A stretch of DNA of 64,000 nt. It comes from JANYJZ01 sp964523395 (GTDB lineage Bacteria; Bacteroidota; Ignavibacteria; UBA10030; SZUA-254). The position numbers were made by a program, and so were the translations under genes. Location: assembly GCA_964523395.1 (NCBI GenBank), contig CAZFXS010000001.1, positions 1-64,000 of the forward strand. Direction: 5' to 3'. The stretch's first letter is position 1. The number at the start of each line of letters is the position of its first letter. Of this stretch, positions 7,054 through 17,700 are shown piece by piece. A model generated the notes under the pieces. That model had not been told where the DNA came from, searched no databases, and worked only from the letters and a program-made list of their open reading frames with translations.

Positions 7054-9246
7054 GTGAATGTTCGTAGAATACTACTGACGGGAATGTGCGGAATGATCCT
7101 GATGGCCGCTGTTGCCGCCGGACAGACCGGCTGGCAGTGGCAGAACCCTATTCCTCAGGGGAACAACATCATGAGCATCGATCCCGTGAACCTGAATGTT
7201 GTGTATGCTGTCGGTGCAGGAGGAACGCTCATCAAGACTACCGATGGCGGAACAAACTGGTCCGTCAAACAAATCTACGCGGATAATCAGAAAACACTCG
7301 AAGCGGTTCATTTCCCGACCGCGTCTACTGGATGGGTCGTTGGTACCGGCGGGCTGATTATGCTGAGCACCGATGCCGGCACGAACTGGTTCGTCAGGGC
7401 GTCACCGTACCCAACACGAACTCTCCATAGCCTCGCAAGCGCAGGATCGGGCAAGGGGTTTGCTGTCGGAGATACCGGTACAATTCTCCGCACTACCGAT
7501 GGCGGCCTGAACTGGTCTTCTATCCCGAGCAATACCGTCGAAGATCTCCATGCTGTATATTTTGTCGATTCTTTTTTCGGCTACGCTGTGGGTAAAGGGG
7601 GAGTTATTTTGAAAACGAGTGACGGAGGGAGTACCTGGGCGAATTTCCCTGATGGAGTTTCCACCAGAAATTATTTCGGAGTCTTCTTCCAGACACAGGA
7701 TATTGGCTGGGTGACCGGTATTTCCGGCACACTGCTTACCACGACGGATGGTGGAGGGACCTGGGTAAAGAAAACATCCGGTACATCTTCCACTCTTTCA
7801 TCGATCGTATTCACAACGCCGCAATATGGGCTTGCGACCGGCGGTCGCATTTTGCTGCGGACCACCAATGGGGGGTTCTCCTGGTTCCCGACAGTTCTCG
7901 ATTCCATGAATACGCTGAATGCTATCGCGTTCGTTGATTCTACCGCAGGGTGGATCGTCGGCGATAACGGCGAAATCAAACGTTCGCTCAATAAAGGCGT
8001 TGATTGGTATAGCCTCTTTTCCAATATTACCAACGACCTGTATGCCGTCTTCTTCCTGAATGAAAACCGTGGGTGGTCGGCAGGTGAGAATGGTGTCATT
8101 ATGCATACGCCGGATGGAGGAAACAATTGGTTTAAGGACGCGGCGCCGGCAAATAATAATCTCCGTTCACTCCATTTTGTCGCCGCAAATCGCGGATGGG
8201 CGGCGGGCGATAAAGGAACAATCCTGCGCACGCAGGACGGTGTGACGTGGTCCGAATCCCGCGCGCCTGCTGATTCACTGCACACGCTCTATTCCATCCA
8301 TTTTACCAGTGAGTTCAACGGCTGGGCCAGCGGCGACAGAGGGACGCTTTTGCATACGACAGACGGCGGTGTGTCATGGTCTCCAGCATCACGCCCTGCT
8401 AATGATACGCTTCTTTCAATGAGCTCTATTTTCTTTGCTGACAGCCTGACCGGCTGGATTACGGCGAATTTCGGTGTCAATGATGATACAACGTTTGTCC
8501 TGAAAACCACCGACGCCGGCGCTTCGTGGGATACAGTCCGCACCGATAACCGGACACTTCTCGCGATGCACTTCCTCGACGCAAACCTTGGCTGGGCAGT
8601 CGGACGATTCCATTATATTATTAAGACCACTAACGGAGGAGCGAACTGGTCAACACAAACCAATCCCGTCCGCGGCGTACAGCATTTCCTTGATGTTCAT
8701 TTTGTTTCGCCCGATGAAGGCTGGGTTGTCGGCACGGGCGGTCACATGATACGTACGACGGACGGCGGCGAGAATTGGTTTGAACAGGCATCCGGGACAA
8801 ACAGAGCATTTTATGGCGTCGCGTTCGTTGACGCCAACAAAGGATGGGCCGTCGGTACGGGCGGAACGATTTTACATACCACTGACGGAGGTGGAGAAAT
8901 TCCACCGCCTCCGCCACCACCACCGCCGCCGACAGGAACAAAAACCAGCTCTGTCTATCCGAGCATCCCCAATCCTTTTAACCCGAAGCGCAACCAGTTT
9001 GCCTATCTGCCCTTCCGGTTAAGCGGTTCATCAAAAGTTATCATCCGCATTACCGATATTCTCGGACGGAAGATACGCGAAATTGACGCGGGCCTCTTTG
9101 CCGCCGGGTCGTTTGATGACAGCAACGGCGCCCCGACATGGGACGGGCGTGACCAGAACGGCTATGCCGTGCCGAGCGGCATCTATTATTTCACTGTTTT
9201 TACGGAAGAATACATCGAAACCCAGCGCATGGTGCTGGTGCGGTAG
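7054..9246 (+). CDS. T9SS-type cargo protein with YCF48-type propeller and polyproline linker
   Basis: The start is GTG at 7054. It gives MNVRRILLTGMCGMILMAAV, a good signal peptide ending VAAGQ, with AGGA at 7037-7040 upstream. The 730-residue protein begins almost exactly like its upstream paralogue (GWQWQNPIPQGNN against AWQWQNPFPTGN) and carries about fourteen YCF48-like repeats (GWVVGTGG, TTDGG.NW). A linker of ten consecutive prolines (8901-8930) separates the propeller from the C-terminal domain. That domain is a variant: it has IPNPFNPKRNQFAYLPF, ITDILGRKIREI, WDGRDQNGYAVPSGIYYF and ends TQRMVLVR. This is closer to the FlgD Ig-like branch than the tails of its neighbours. Export by T9SS is likely, but the altered tail could mean a different processing or anchoring fate. 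The binding partner is unknown. Confidence 0.83.
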   Translation: MNVRRILLTGMCGMILMAAVAAGQTGWQWQNPIPQGNNIMSIDPVNLNVVYAVGAGGTLIKTTDGGTNWSVKQIYADNQKTLEAVHFPTASTGWVVGTGGLIMLSTDAGTNWFVRASPYPTRTLHSLASAGSGKGFAVGDTGTILRTTDGGLNWSSIPSNTVEDLHAVYFVDSFFGYAVGKGGVILKTSDGGSTWANFPDGVSTRNYFGVFFQTQDIGWVTGISGTLLTTTDGGGTWVKKTSGTSSTLSSIVFTTPQYGLATGGRILLRTTNGGFSWFPTVLDSMNTLNAIAFVDSTAGWIVGDNGEIKRSLNKGVDWYSLFSNITNDLYAVFFLNENRGWSAGENGVIMHTPDGGNNWFKDAAPANNNLRSLHFVAANRGWAAGDKGTILRTQDGVTWSESRAPADSLHTLYSIHFTSEFNGWASGDRGTLLHTTDGGVSWSPASRPANDTLLSMSSIFFADSLTGWITANFGVNDDTTFVLKTTDAGASWDTVRTDNRTLLAMHFLDANLGWAVGRFHYIIKTTNGGANWSTQTNPVRGVQHFLDVHFVSPDEGWVVGTGGHMIRTTDGGENWFEQASGTNRAFYGVAFVDANKGWAVGTGGTILHTTDGGGEIPPPPPPPPPPTGTKTSSVYPSIPNPFNPKRNQFAYLPFRLSGSSKVIIRITDILGRKIREIDAGLFAAGSFDDSNGAPTWDGRDQNGYAVPSGIYYFTVFTEEYIETQRMVLVR

Positions 9247-9553
9247 TCCTGCCAGGGCAGGCTTGGTGCTATTGGTTGACGCCGCCACGGCGTCGGGAGG
9301 GAGGTGAGCGGTATCTCATATCTGTGCAGCCTTTAGAATAATTTAATGATTTCTTTATTGGCTTTTTGACGGAAAAGGAGTACATTACACCCGTCTTGTA
9401 CGCGGTTTCCTCAATTATTATTCTCCGGGAAACCTGAGCTATATCTTGAAGATATCTGTTGTCTTTCACGGCGCGCCTCGCGTCCCTAAGTGTTTGCTGT
9501 CTCTCGTTTTTTTTACTATCACTCATCGATAAACTTTTATGGAAGGAACAGCC
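9247..9553. other. Intergenic stretch with two compact hairpins, no convincing gene
   Basis: Immediately after the stop codon, CCTGCC/GGCAGG (9248-9261) forms a tiny hairpin, and GACGCCG/CGGCGTC (9278-9294) forms a second with a CCA loop. Neither has a T-run, and both look like dispersed palindromes. The rest is AT-rich, with a run of eight T near 9510. An 85-codon frame on the minus strand (9269-9526) overlaps the palindromes, has no recognisable motif or signal, and is not called. Confidence 0.5.
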
Positions 9554-12500
9554 ATGAAAAATGGTTCAATACGTGCGGCATTATTTTTCCTCCCGCTTTT
9601 GGTGTTGATGACTATGTCGTTTGTCTCCGGCGTTGTTGCGCAGGTGGCGAACGATGTCATCATCAATGAATTTGTTGCTAACCCCTCTGTCGGTAAAGAA
9701 TGGGTTGAGCTTCTCGTGGTCAAATCGACAGGCTTCGATTTGCGGAACTATCGCCTGTCGGATGTCGGTACCAAGGGCGGCGCTGGCGGTACCACCGAAG
9801 GGCATTTGGATTTTCCGAATGCGGCATACCTTTCAGCATTACCACGGGGAACTAGAGTTGTCGTTGTATTAGAAACTCCATCAGGCAACGCGAATACTTA
9901 CGGAGCTGAAGATACAGATCCCTCGGACAGCACGATAGTTCTGTTTTCAAGCGTGTTGAGTGGTTCCATGACTGCGTCCAATGTTATGGATATTTCCACG
10001 AATGAAAATATACAATTATTGACTGATAACACAGTCTCTGCAGTTACGATTGACTACGTCAGTATTGGCACGAACCCCTCGGATCCAAATTTTAGTGATG
10101 CGATTTGGTCTGGACACGTTGTTGGTGCATCGGGTCCACCTCCTACTTCCACATCAAATGCAGTTCAATATTTCCGGAATAACACATGCAGTGGACTTAA
10201 TAATGATACAGTGACAGTCGGTTGGCAGTTTAACCAGCCTCTCGCTGACGCCACTCCCGGTCAAAAAAATACCGGTCAGACATATCCATGGGATCCGATT
10301 GCTGCGGGTGTAGGAACTGCAACATTGGTGAATAACGGCGGCGGAACGTTTAACGGCAGTACAGTATTTCCGCGCAGTACCGGCGCCCAGGCAGTTTTGA
10401 TTACAGTAACAGGGACCTGCGTTGGCAATCTTGATACTGTGAAACTTGCTGTTCCTGCCACATGGAGCGGCTACAGCGCTGTGAACGTTACGCTTGGCGG
10501 AGCGTTCAGCGGCAAGAGCAACATCGGCACCGGAAACAATATCGTCATCCCGAACGCGGCGCTCGGCGCCACAGCGGGAACCATCGCGATTACCGGCCTG
10601 ACATCGCCGAACCCGGTCGGCGCGCAGGTGAGCGGCGCGGATGAATGGACTATTAAAACCGGTACAGTTGGAAGCGCGGCCATTGATATTGCTTCATCGC
10701 CTTCATCCCATACTATTATTCCTATCTCCAATTTGCGCACCGGCGGTGTGGACGGATTCGGCAACAGCGATGCCGGCGGAACAATCCCCGCGTTGAATGG
10801 GACAGTTGTTGCAGTCGCAGGCGTTATCACATCGCCCAACAGGGTGCTTGCAGAATCAACTTCCACAAGCCTTATTATTCAGAATAATGGATACGGCATA
10901 CAGATTTTTGTCAGCGCGAATAATTCACTGCATACATTGCTTCTTGGCGATTCCATTGTCGCGAAAGGAGCTGTGACAGGATTCGGCGGCAATATGGAAG
11001 TAAATCCGAACGGCATCACTCCGCCTGACATTTTTAATATTGCCGCGAGCACTGTTCCGACGCCAATTACATTATCCGGCCCGGCAGACCTTAATGAATC
11101 CAACGAAGGAAAGCTTGTCAGGATTAACGCGGTAACCTGGGATTCGAGCGGATCGACATTTGTTGCCACGGCGACGAACCGGGGAAGAAACAATTTCCAT
11201 ATCGCAGCGGATACCGGTACCGCCTACATTAACGCAGCCAATACCAGTATTGTCGGGAAGACGATTCCCGCGACCGGTGATGTTATCGGAACGCTGTATC
11301 ACCGTTCCGACATTGCAGGAAATCAGAAAGCATACAAACTTGCTCCCCGTAACGGCGCGGACCTGGGTCTGAACCCCGGCGACGGTACCGGCACGGCTTC
11401 AATTACTCCTGCGAGTCGTTTCCCAAGTCAGACCGCGCTCATTGAAACACTTGTTGTCACCGGCGACGGAACAAATACTCTTGCCGGCGTGAGCGTTACG
11501 ATCCCCTCCACATGGACGTGGGATGGTACATCATATGCGCTTACGCTTACTGGCGGATTTAGTGGTGCTTCCGGTGCTGTTACCGGCACAGGTTCGGGCG
11601 GCGACCCATGGGTTATTACCGTCAGCAGTGCGGCGGTGACCAATGCCAACACGGGCAGAATCATTATCAGCAATCTGACCTCCCCTGGTAGCCTCGGCAG
11701 TACCACGTTTACAACAAAAACGAAAGGAACAGGCGGCGGCGCTATTTTATCAAATATCGCAACCTCTCCGACTGTCAATATTACCGGCGGGTTTGAAGCC
11801 ATCTTAACCGGAAACTGGAACAGTACATCAACCTGGTCCGGCGGAGTTGTTCCCGGTGCTTCAGATAATGTTACCATGGGAACACTGAACGTGACTGTAA
11901 CAATTACCGCAAACGCACAGTGCAACAGTCTTACGATGACCGGCAGCGGAACAGGCTCCAACTCGGGACCGCTTCTCCAGTTTAATTCATCCGGCGCGCT
12001 CACGTTGACCGTCAATGGTGATCTCATTGTTACCGGCGGTTCGGGCGGCGGCAGCGGTGACCGCGGGGGCAGACCAAAGCTTAATTCAAACGGTAATGCG
12101 TCCGCGATTCTTATTGTCAAAGGAGATATTACCACCACATCCAGCAATTCCGCTGCAAACGGACACGCGGGATTGAACATGAACGAAGGCACCGTAAAGC
12201 TTACCGGTGCGACAACAGATTCTCTTAAGAACGGCGCGGGCTTCCGCCTTGCCAATCTTGAAATCGGTGACGGCTCCGCGGCCAAGACGTTCTACTGGGC
12301 CCCCACAACAGGCGCCACCATGAATGTCCGCAGTCTCCGTGTGAAGACCAACTCAGCATTCTGGGCTGGCACGGCGACGAATTCAGCCGTGAGCAATATC
12401 GGCAACGGCGCGAATGACACATTGCCCCATCTCGATGGCGGCATAATCATCGAAAGCGGCGCAAGCCTTCGCGTTCAGGAATCTTCTGCCGGATTTGTGA

Positions 12501-14380
12501 CACACACCATTAACCTTGACGGCGGCGGCATCACCAACAACGGCACGCTTGATCTTCATTCAACCGCATTTACAGGGAAGAATGTACCGTTTGTACCCAG
12601 CGTAGCAACGGGCTGTGTGTATAACGTGAATCTCGGCGTCACCGGCGGACTTGCTTCTTCAAACCAGAGTATTTCCGGTACAGGCGTGGGCAACTTTGCG
12701 GATATCACTGTCGCGGCAACGGATACCCTTACGCTGAATCAGGATATCACCATGGCGGCGTTCAACAAGATGACGCTCAATGGAACGCTTCTGGAAACTC
12801 CCGGGAAGACGGTTATCGGAACAGTAGAAGCCACGAGAACGATTTCGGCAACTCCCTTCGAAGATAATTTTGGAATGATCGGAGTTATTATTGCTGGAGT
12901 AGATGCTGCCCCAGGCATTACCACTGTCACGAGAGTCACTGGTGTCGCACAAACAGGTGGGGGTAATAACTCAATTCTTCGATATTTTGATATTGCGCCG
13001 GCAAATAACTCCGGATTAAATGCTTCCTTAAGTTTTGCCTATGACGTCGATGAACTAAACGGGCAAAATAGTTTGGAAATGAATTTATGGAAATCATCAA
13101 ACTTGGGCGCCACTTGGCAATTTGTTAGCGCTGACGATATGACGTATCCAGGAGGGCTATTCGCGTTGGGTATAAATTCGTTCTTTCGTTTTACTGCTTC
13201 TGACGTGAATAACCCGCTTGGCAGTGCAGGCGCTTCCTATGTGGTCAACCAGAACTGGAACATGGTATCGCTCCCATTGAACGTTGCTGACGCGAGAAAG
13301 ACTATCCTCTACCCGACGTCGACTTCGCCACTCTATGCGTACGAAGGTACATATGTTTCTAAAGACACGCTCCTGGCTGGTATCGGTTACTGGCTGAAGT
13401 TCGCGGCAAAAGAAACAATTGATGTTGTTGGTACTGCTTTTAATCTTGACACCGTCAACCTTGCCGAATCATGGAACATGATCGGAACCGTTACAAATGA
13501 TGTTGTGGTGTCCGGCATTACGCAGATTCCCGGCGGTATTGTCGTGTCACAATACTTCGGATATGAATCCGGATACTCCTCTGAAGATACACTCAAAGGC
13601 GGAAAAGCATACTGGGTGAAAGCAGGTCCGGGCGGCGGACAGATTGTGCTCTCATCCTCCGTAGCTCTGCCGAAGAATGTGCCGGTTGCAAACCCGCTCG
13701 AAGGATTGAATACGGTCACGATTACCGATAAGAACGGCAACAAACAGACGCTGTACTTTGGTAACGATGCTAACAACACGGTGAGCGTTGCGCGGTACGA
13801 ATTGCCGCCGGTGCCGCCGGCAGGCATCGCCGATGTGCGGTTTGCTTCACAGCGCCTTGTGGAAACCTACACAGGTAAGGATGCGAATAAGGAGTACCAG
13901 ATTTCACTCCATTCGCTTGAATATCCGTTAACGGTTTCCTGGAATATCAGGTCGGCCGGCGCGGAAAGCTTCTCGCTGACCGACGGCGTGAACGGAAAAT
14001 CCGTCGGCGTAAAGAAGCTTGCGGGTGAAGGCACGATGACCATCAGCAAGAACGTCGGCAACTCGCTGGTTCTCAAAGTAATGGGCAGTGAGGCGTTGCC
14101 GAAAGTGTTTGCCCTCGGCGCGAACTATCCGAATCCGTTTAACCCGAGCACGAAGTTCCAGATCGCGCTTCCGGTGGATGCGCAGATTGAAGTAAACGTG
14201 TACGATATCCTTGGCAGAAAAGTGGCATCGCTGGTCAACGGCGTCCGCACGGCCGGATATCACACGGTTGAATGGAACGGCATGGCGGATGATCAGGCGC
14301 CCGTCACAAGCGGCGTCTACTTTATCCGCATGGTAAGCGGTTCGTTCAATGATATTCAGAAAATCATGTTAATGAAGTAA
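9554..14380 (+). CDS. Large T9SS cargo protein: lamin-tail domain, OB-like, G8-like and module A regions
   Basis: Translation most likely starts at ATG 9554, six bases after GGAAGGA (9541-9547), giving 1608 residues with signal peptide MKNGSIRAALFFLPLLVLMT ending VVAQ. The order is as follows. A lamin-tail domain (VIINEFVANPSVGKEWVELL) comes first. A repeated beta-sandwich unit occurs twice (GTATLVNNGGG... and GTASITPASRFPSQ...). Between them lies an OB-like segment (AVAGVITSPNRVLAEST, LLLGDSIVAKGAV). Next is a G8/right-handed-helix-like region beginning GNWNSTSTWSGGVVPGASDN. Then comes module A (NWNMVSLPLN ... GYWLKF ... SWNMIGTV ... AYWVKA ... YELPPVPPAGIADVRF), and finally the NYPNPFNPSTKF sorting domain. 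No catalytic motif was found. Lamin-tail domains in bacterial secreted proteins often accompany nucleases or phosphodiesterases, as in the next gene. Parts of the coding sequence (about 9830-10260 and 12850-13200) are visibly more AT-rich than the rest. Confidence 0.85.
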   Translation: MKNGSIRAALFFLPLLVLMTMSFVSGVVAQVANDVIINEFVANPSVGKEWVELLVVKSTGFDLRNYRLSDVGTKGGAGGTTEGHLDFPNAAYLSALPRGTRVVVVLETPSGNANTYGAEDTDPSDSTIVLFSSVLSGSMTASNVMDISTNENIQLLTDNTVSAVTIDYVSIGTNPSDPNFSDAIWSGHVVGASGPPPTSTSNAVQYFRNNTCSGLNNDTVTVGWQFNQPLADATPGQKNTGQTYPWDPIAAGVGTATLVNNGGGTFNGSTVFPRSTGAQAVLITVTGTCVGNLDTVKLAVPATWSGYSAVNVTLGGAFSGKSNIGTGNNIVIPNAALGATAGTIAITGLTSPNPVGAQVSGADEWTIKTGTVGSAAIDIASSPSSHTIIPISNLRTGGVDGFGNSDAGGTIPALNGTVVAVAGVITSPNRVLAESTSTSLIIQNNGYGIQIFVSANNSLHTLLLGDSIVAKGAVTGFGGNMEVNPNGITPPDIFNIAASTVPTPITLSGPADLNESNEGKLVRINAVTWDSSGSTFVATATNRGRNNFHIAADTGTAYINAANTSIVGKTIPATGDVIGTLYHRSDIAGNQKAYKLAPRNGADLGLNPGDGTGTASITPASRFPSQTALIETLVVTGDGTNTLAGVSVTIPSTWTWDGTSYALTLTGGFSGASGAVTGTGSGGDPWVITVSSAAVTNANTGRIIISNLTSPGSLGSTTFTTKTKGTGGGAILSNIATSPTVNITGGFEAILTGNWNSTSTWSGGVVPGASDNVTMGTLNVTVTITANAQCNSLTMTGSGTGSNSGPLLQFNSSGALTLTVNGDLIVTGGSGGGSGDRGGRPKLNSNGNASAILIVKGDITTTSSNSAANGHAGLNMNEGTVKLTGATTDSLKNGAGFRLANLEIGDGSAAKTFYWAPTTGATMNVRSLRVKTNSAFWAGTATNSAVSNIGNGANDTLPHLDGGIIIESGASLRVQESSAGFVTHTINLDGGGITNNGTLDLHSTAFTGKNVPFVPSVATGCVYNVNLGVTGGLASSNQSISGTGVGNFADITVAATDTLTLNQDITMAAFNKMTLNGTLLETPGKTVIGTVEATRTISATPFEDNFGMIGVIIAGVDAAPGITTVTRVTGVAQTGGGNNSILRYFDIAPANNSGLNASLSFAYDVDELNGQNSLEMNLWKSSNLGATWQFVSADDMTYPGGLFALGINSFFRFTASDVNNPLGSAGASYVVNQNWNMVSLPLNVADARKTILYPTSTSPLYAYEGTYVSKDTLLAGIGYWLKFAAKETIDVVGTAFNLDTVNLAESWNMIGTVTNDVVVSGITQIPGGIVVSQYFGYESGYSSEDTLKGGKAYWVKAGPGGGQIVLSSSVALPKNVPVANPLEGLNTVTITDKNGNKQTLYFGNDANNTVSVARYELPPVPPAGIADVRFASQRLVETYTGKDANKEYQISLHSLEYPLTVSWNIRSAGAESFSLTDGVNGKSVGVKKLAGEGTMTISKNVGNSLVLKVMGSEALPKVFALGANYPNPFNPSTKFQIALPVDAQIEVNVYDILGRKVASLVNGVRTAGYHTVEWNGMADDQAPVTSGVYFIRMVSGSFNDIQKIMLMK

Positions 14381-14391
14381 GTCGTTCTCTC

Positions 14392-14429
14392 ACCCGTCCC
14401 GGCAGGATATCTGTCGGGACGGGTTTTTT
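14392..14429 (+). terminator. Intrinsic terminator
   Basis: CCCGTCCCGGCAG (14393-14405) pairs with CTGTCGGGACGGG (14411-14423) with one G-U pair over a GATAT loop, followed directly by TTTTTT. It is a textbook rho-independent terminator eleven bases after the stop codon. Confidence 0.92.
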
Positions 14430-14455
14430 GTTTATTGACACACTTCGGATATATC

Positions 14456-14632
14456 ACCCTTGCAGGGTTTTTTGGTATTGATGTTTTTGCAAGGTCAGGG
14501 AGTTGCCCCAACCTTTAATATCTGACCCTTGCAGGGTACACTCTGCGAATTTCCACGAAGTGGAAACATATTGTAGCCGAGGGCATTGCCCTCGGGAAAA
14601 GAGAGCAGATCAGGTGTTGCCCTGAAGGGGCT
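14456..14632. repeat. Cluster of short palindromes in the 14381-14739 intergenic gap
   Basis: ACCCTTGCAGGGT occurs twice (14456-14468 and 14525-14537), each copy nearly self-complementary. TTTCCAC/GTGGAAA (14550-14566) and CCGAGGGC/GCCCTCGG (14577-14595) form perfect stems with three-base loops. A weaker GCCCTGAAGGGGC follows near 14620-14632. I see no gene. The mixture looks like a graveyard of small dispersed palindromic repeats; a function is not evident. Confidence 0.6.
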
Positions 14633-14739
14633 ATATTCTTGTGTGACGGTTACATGAAAATTTTTTAGATCATTCCAGTTTCGTAAAACATATTCCGGGA
14701 GGCAATATGCGACAGAATTTTTCCGTAGAGGTGACCACC

Positions 14740-17700
14740 ATGAATTGTATCTCGCGCCGGTTCGCGAAAATCCTTTTCCTTGCCCTGTTGTTTCTTCCGT
14801 CGTTATTGTATTCCCAGCAAATTATCATCAATGAGTTGTTTAATTCCTCCCTCAGCACCGATGAGTGGATGGAGCTTGTGATTGTCCAGGATGGCGGTGT
14901 TGATCTTCGGGGATGGGATATAAGGGATTTTTCTTCGAGCGGCGCTGCGCAGGTTGAACTAACTTTTTCTACCTCGGCGTTGTGGAGTTCAGTCCCGAAA
15001 GGAACGATTATTGTAATCGGCCAGTCAGGTGCTACGTTTACAGAGGATACCGATCCTTCCGATTACCTCCTGATGATCAAGGGAACAAACGGGATCTATT
15101 TTTCCGGTGCCACGGTGTTTCTGTTTGCAGGTGCAAGTGAGGCGGTACAAATCCGGGACGCTTCGGATACGCATGTATTCGGTGTGTCGTGGGGGGCCGC
15201 GAATGCCGCGAGCATTCCGTCGCCAAAAGTCCACTTCACGGCGGCGTCTACCTCGAATACATCGACATTTTTTAATGGAAACTCTCTTGCCGGCTTGACG
15301 TCAACGGGAAACTGGACGCAGAATAGCGCTTCGCCAACCCGCGGCGCGGGAAACGGCGGGCTCAACTCTGCCTGGATAACGTCTCTGCGCGGCAATACCA
15401 CCGGCGATGGTTCCGGTAGTGCATCAATTGACCCCGACACAACAAATCACGGTGTCATCTCCGATTATAATATTACCTACCGCCGCGATACGGCGTTTAC
15501 CGTTACTGATATGCGCCTGATCCTTCCGTCAGCATTTTCCTGGTCGCATAATGCCGGCGATGTTTCATTCACTAACATGACAGCAACCGCGTCAGTCAGC
15601 GGCGATACGGTGTATCTGACCGGGCTCTCGATGTCCGCTGATTCCACGGTGATTACTGTTCAGGATATCACGGCACCTGATACAACCGGGTCGTACATCA
15701 TCCGTTTCCAGACCAAAGCTTCGGTAACATACGCGAATATCGGCCAGTCGCCGCAGGTTGTCGTGTTCGGCATACCCTTAACTATTGCCGAGATCAAAGC
15801 GAATGATGCAAACGGCATTCCGCTTAAGCTGGGCCAACTCGTTACTGTCCGCGCGGTTGTTACTGTGGCGAATCAGTTCGGCGGGCCGTCGTATATCCAG
15901 GATAACACAGGGGGCATGGGAATTTTCGGCTCGTCGTTTTCGACAGCCGTGAACATCGGCGATGAAGTGATCGTCTCCGGAAAAGTCGATCCCTTTAATG
16001 GATTATTTGAGATTACGTCGCCTATTCTTCACTCGATAGCAAGCACCGGAAATGATGTCATCGTCCCCGTGGTTACCTGCGCGCAGTTGTTTGGCGACGG
16101 TGTGGGAGGAGTCGAAGAATATGAAGGAAGGCTGGTACGGGTAAATGCTGTTACTGTTGCCGATACGTTTGGTACGCCGATCGCGAACTGGACTGTCTCC
16201 GGCGCGGGAACGAATTACCGCCTCTTTGACGCGTCTGGACATGTTGATGTGCGCGTTGATAACGGAGTTGACTTTGCCAATACGCCGTCACCGCAAAGCG
16301 CGTTCGACATTATCGGCGTCATGAGCCAGTTTAAGACCACGTCGCCATATATCGGCGGCTATCAGCTCATGCCGCGGTATGCGGCTGATATTCTTGCCAA
16401 CGGCCCCATTATTGCGTCGTCGCCCGTGGAAAGTAATCTGACGCAATCATCGTTCCGCATCACCTGGACAACGCTGAACAACGGCACAACGCGCCTCCGG
16501 TATGGTCTTTCGTCGGCATACGAACTGGGCGTGCTCGCGCCGGATGATATTTTGAAAACAAATCACCAGGTAGATGTGACCGGTCTCCAGGCGGCAACCA
16601 TTTACCACGTGCAGGCATTTTCTGTTGCAAGCGGCGATACAAGTTTCGCGGCGGATCTGGTCGTGAGTACAACTTCACCGTCGGCATCGACAGGAGAGAT
16701 CAATGTCTATTTTAATAAGAGTGTAAACCAGTCAGTTGCGAGCGGCGAACTTGCTCTTGGCAACCAGGACCTTGTCAGCCGCATCGTTTCGCGGATTAAC
16801 AGCTCACGGAGATCAATTGACGTTTGCCTGTACAGCCTGAGCGGAAGCGGGGAAGGGGATATTATCGCGAGCGCGCTGGTCGCTGCCAAAAACCGCGGCG
16901 TGAAAGTGCGCGTGGTAAATGAATACGATAATAGGAATTCCGCCGCCTTCACCACGCTTTCGTCCAACGGGATTACTGTCATCAATGACCGGTATGATGT
17001 TGTGTGGGATGGGCAGGGATTGATGCACAATAAGTTCTTTATCATCGATTACCGCGGCGGCGCGGCGGAAAGTGTGTGGGTGACCTCGGGTTCATGGAAT
17101 CCGACTGACCCCGGTACCAACAGCGACCGCCAGAACTTTATGGAAATTCAGGATGTGGCGCTTGCGGGAGCGTACACGGCCGAGTTCAATGAAATGTGGG
17201 GAAGCACTACCGATACGCCGAACCAGTCCAACTCCCGGTTTGGTGCGCGCAAGACCAACAATGTGCCCCACTCGTTTGTGATCGCTGGAATTCCGTTCAA
17301 TCTTTATTTCAGTCCTTCTGATCAGACGACTTCGCGCATCAGAGCGACGTTGGGGAAAGCGCAGACATCCGTTTCCGCCGCTCTGCTGACCATGACGAGA
17401 AAAGACCTTGCCGACAGCATTATCTCGAAGAAAAATGCCGGACGGAAAGCGCGCGTCGTGCTCGATAACAATACCGATACGAATAACCAGTTCGCGTACC
17501 TTCAGTCAAACGGTATCGATGTGCGGCTGAAAGGCGGCTCGGGGTTACTGCACCACAAGTACGCGCTCATTGACGCCGAACAAACCGGCGGCACGCCGTA
17601 CCTGATTACCGGCTCGCACAACTGGTCGAACAGTGCCGAAAATTACAACGACGAAAATACTCTTATCATCCAGGACCAACAGCTTGCGAATCTCTATTTG

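Noticed and set aside
7671..8285. 204-codon minus-strand frame with regular repeats
   Set aside because: Its repeats mirror the YCF48 repeats of the + strand gene.
9269..9526. 85-codon minus-strand frame in an intergenic gap
   Set aside because: No family resemblance, no ribosome binding site seen, and its C-terminal part is made from palindromic repeats; too weak to call, although it is outside any other gene.
11428..12285. 285-codon minus-strand frame, proline- and valine-rich
   Set aside because: Antisense shadow of Gly/Thr-rich beta-repeat coding sequence; such codons read backwards as Pro/Val-rich frames.
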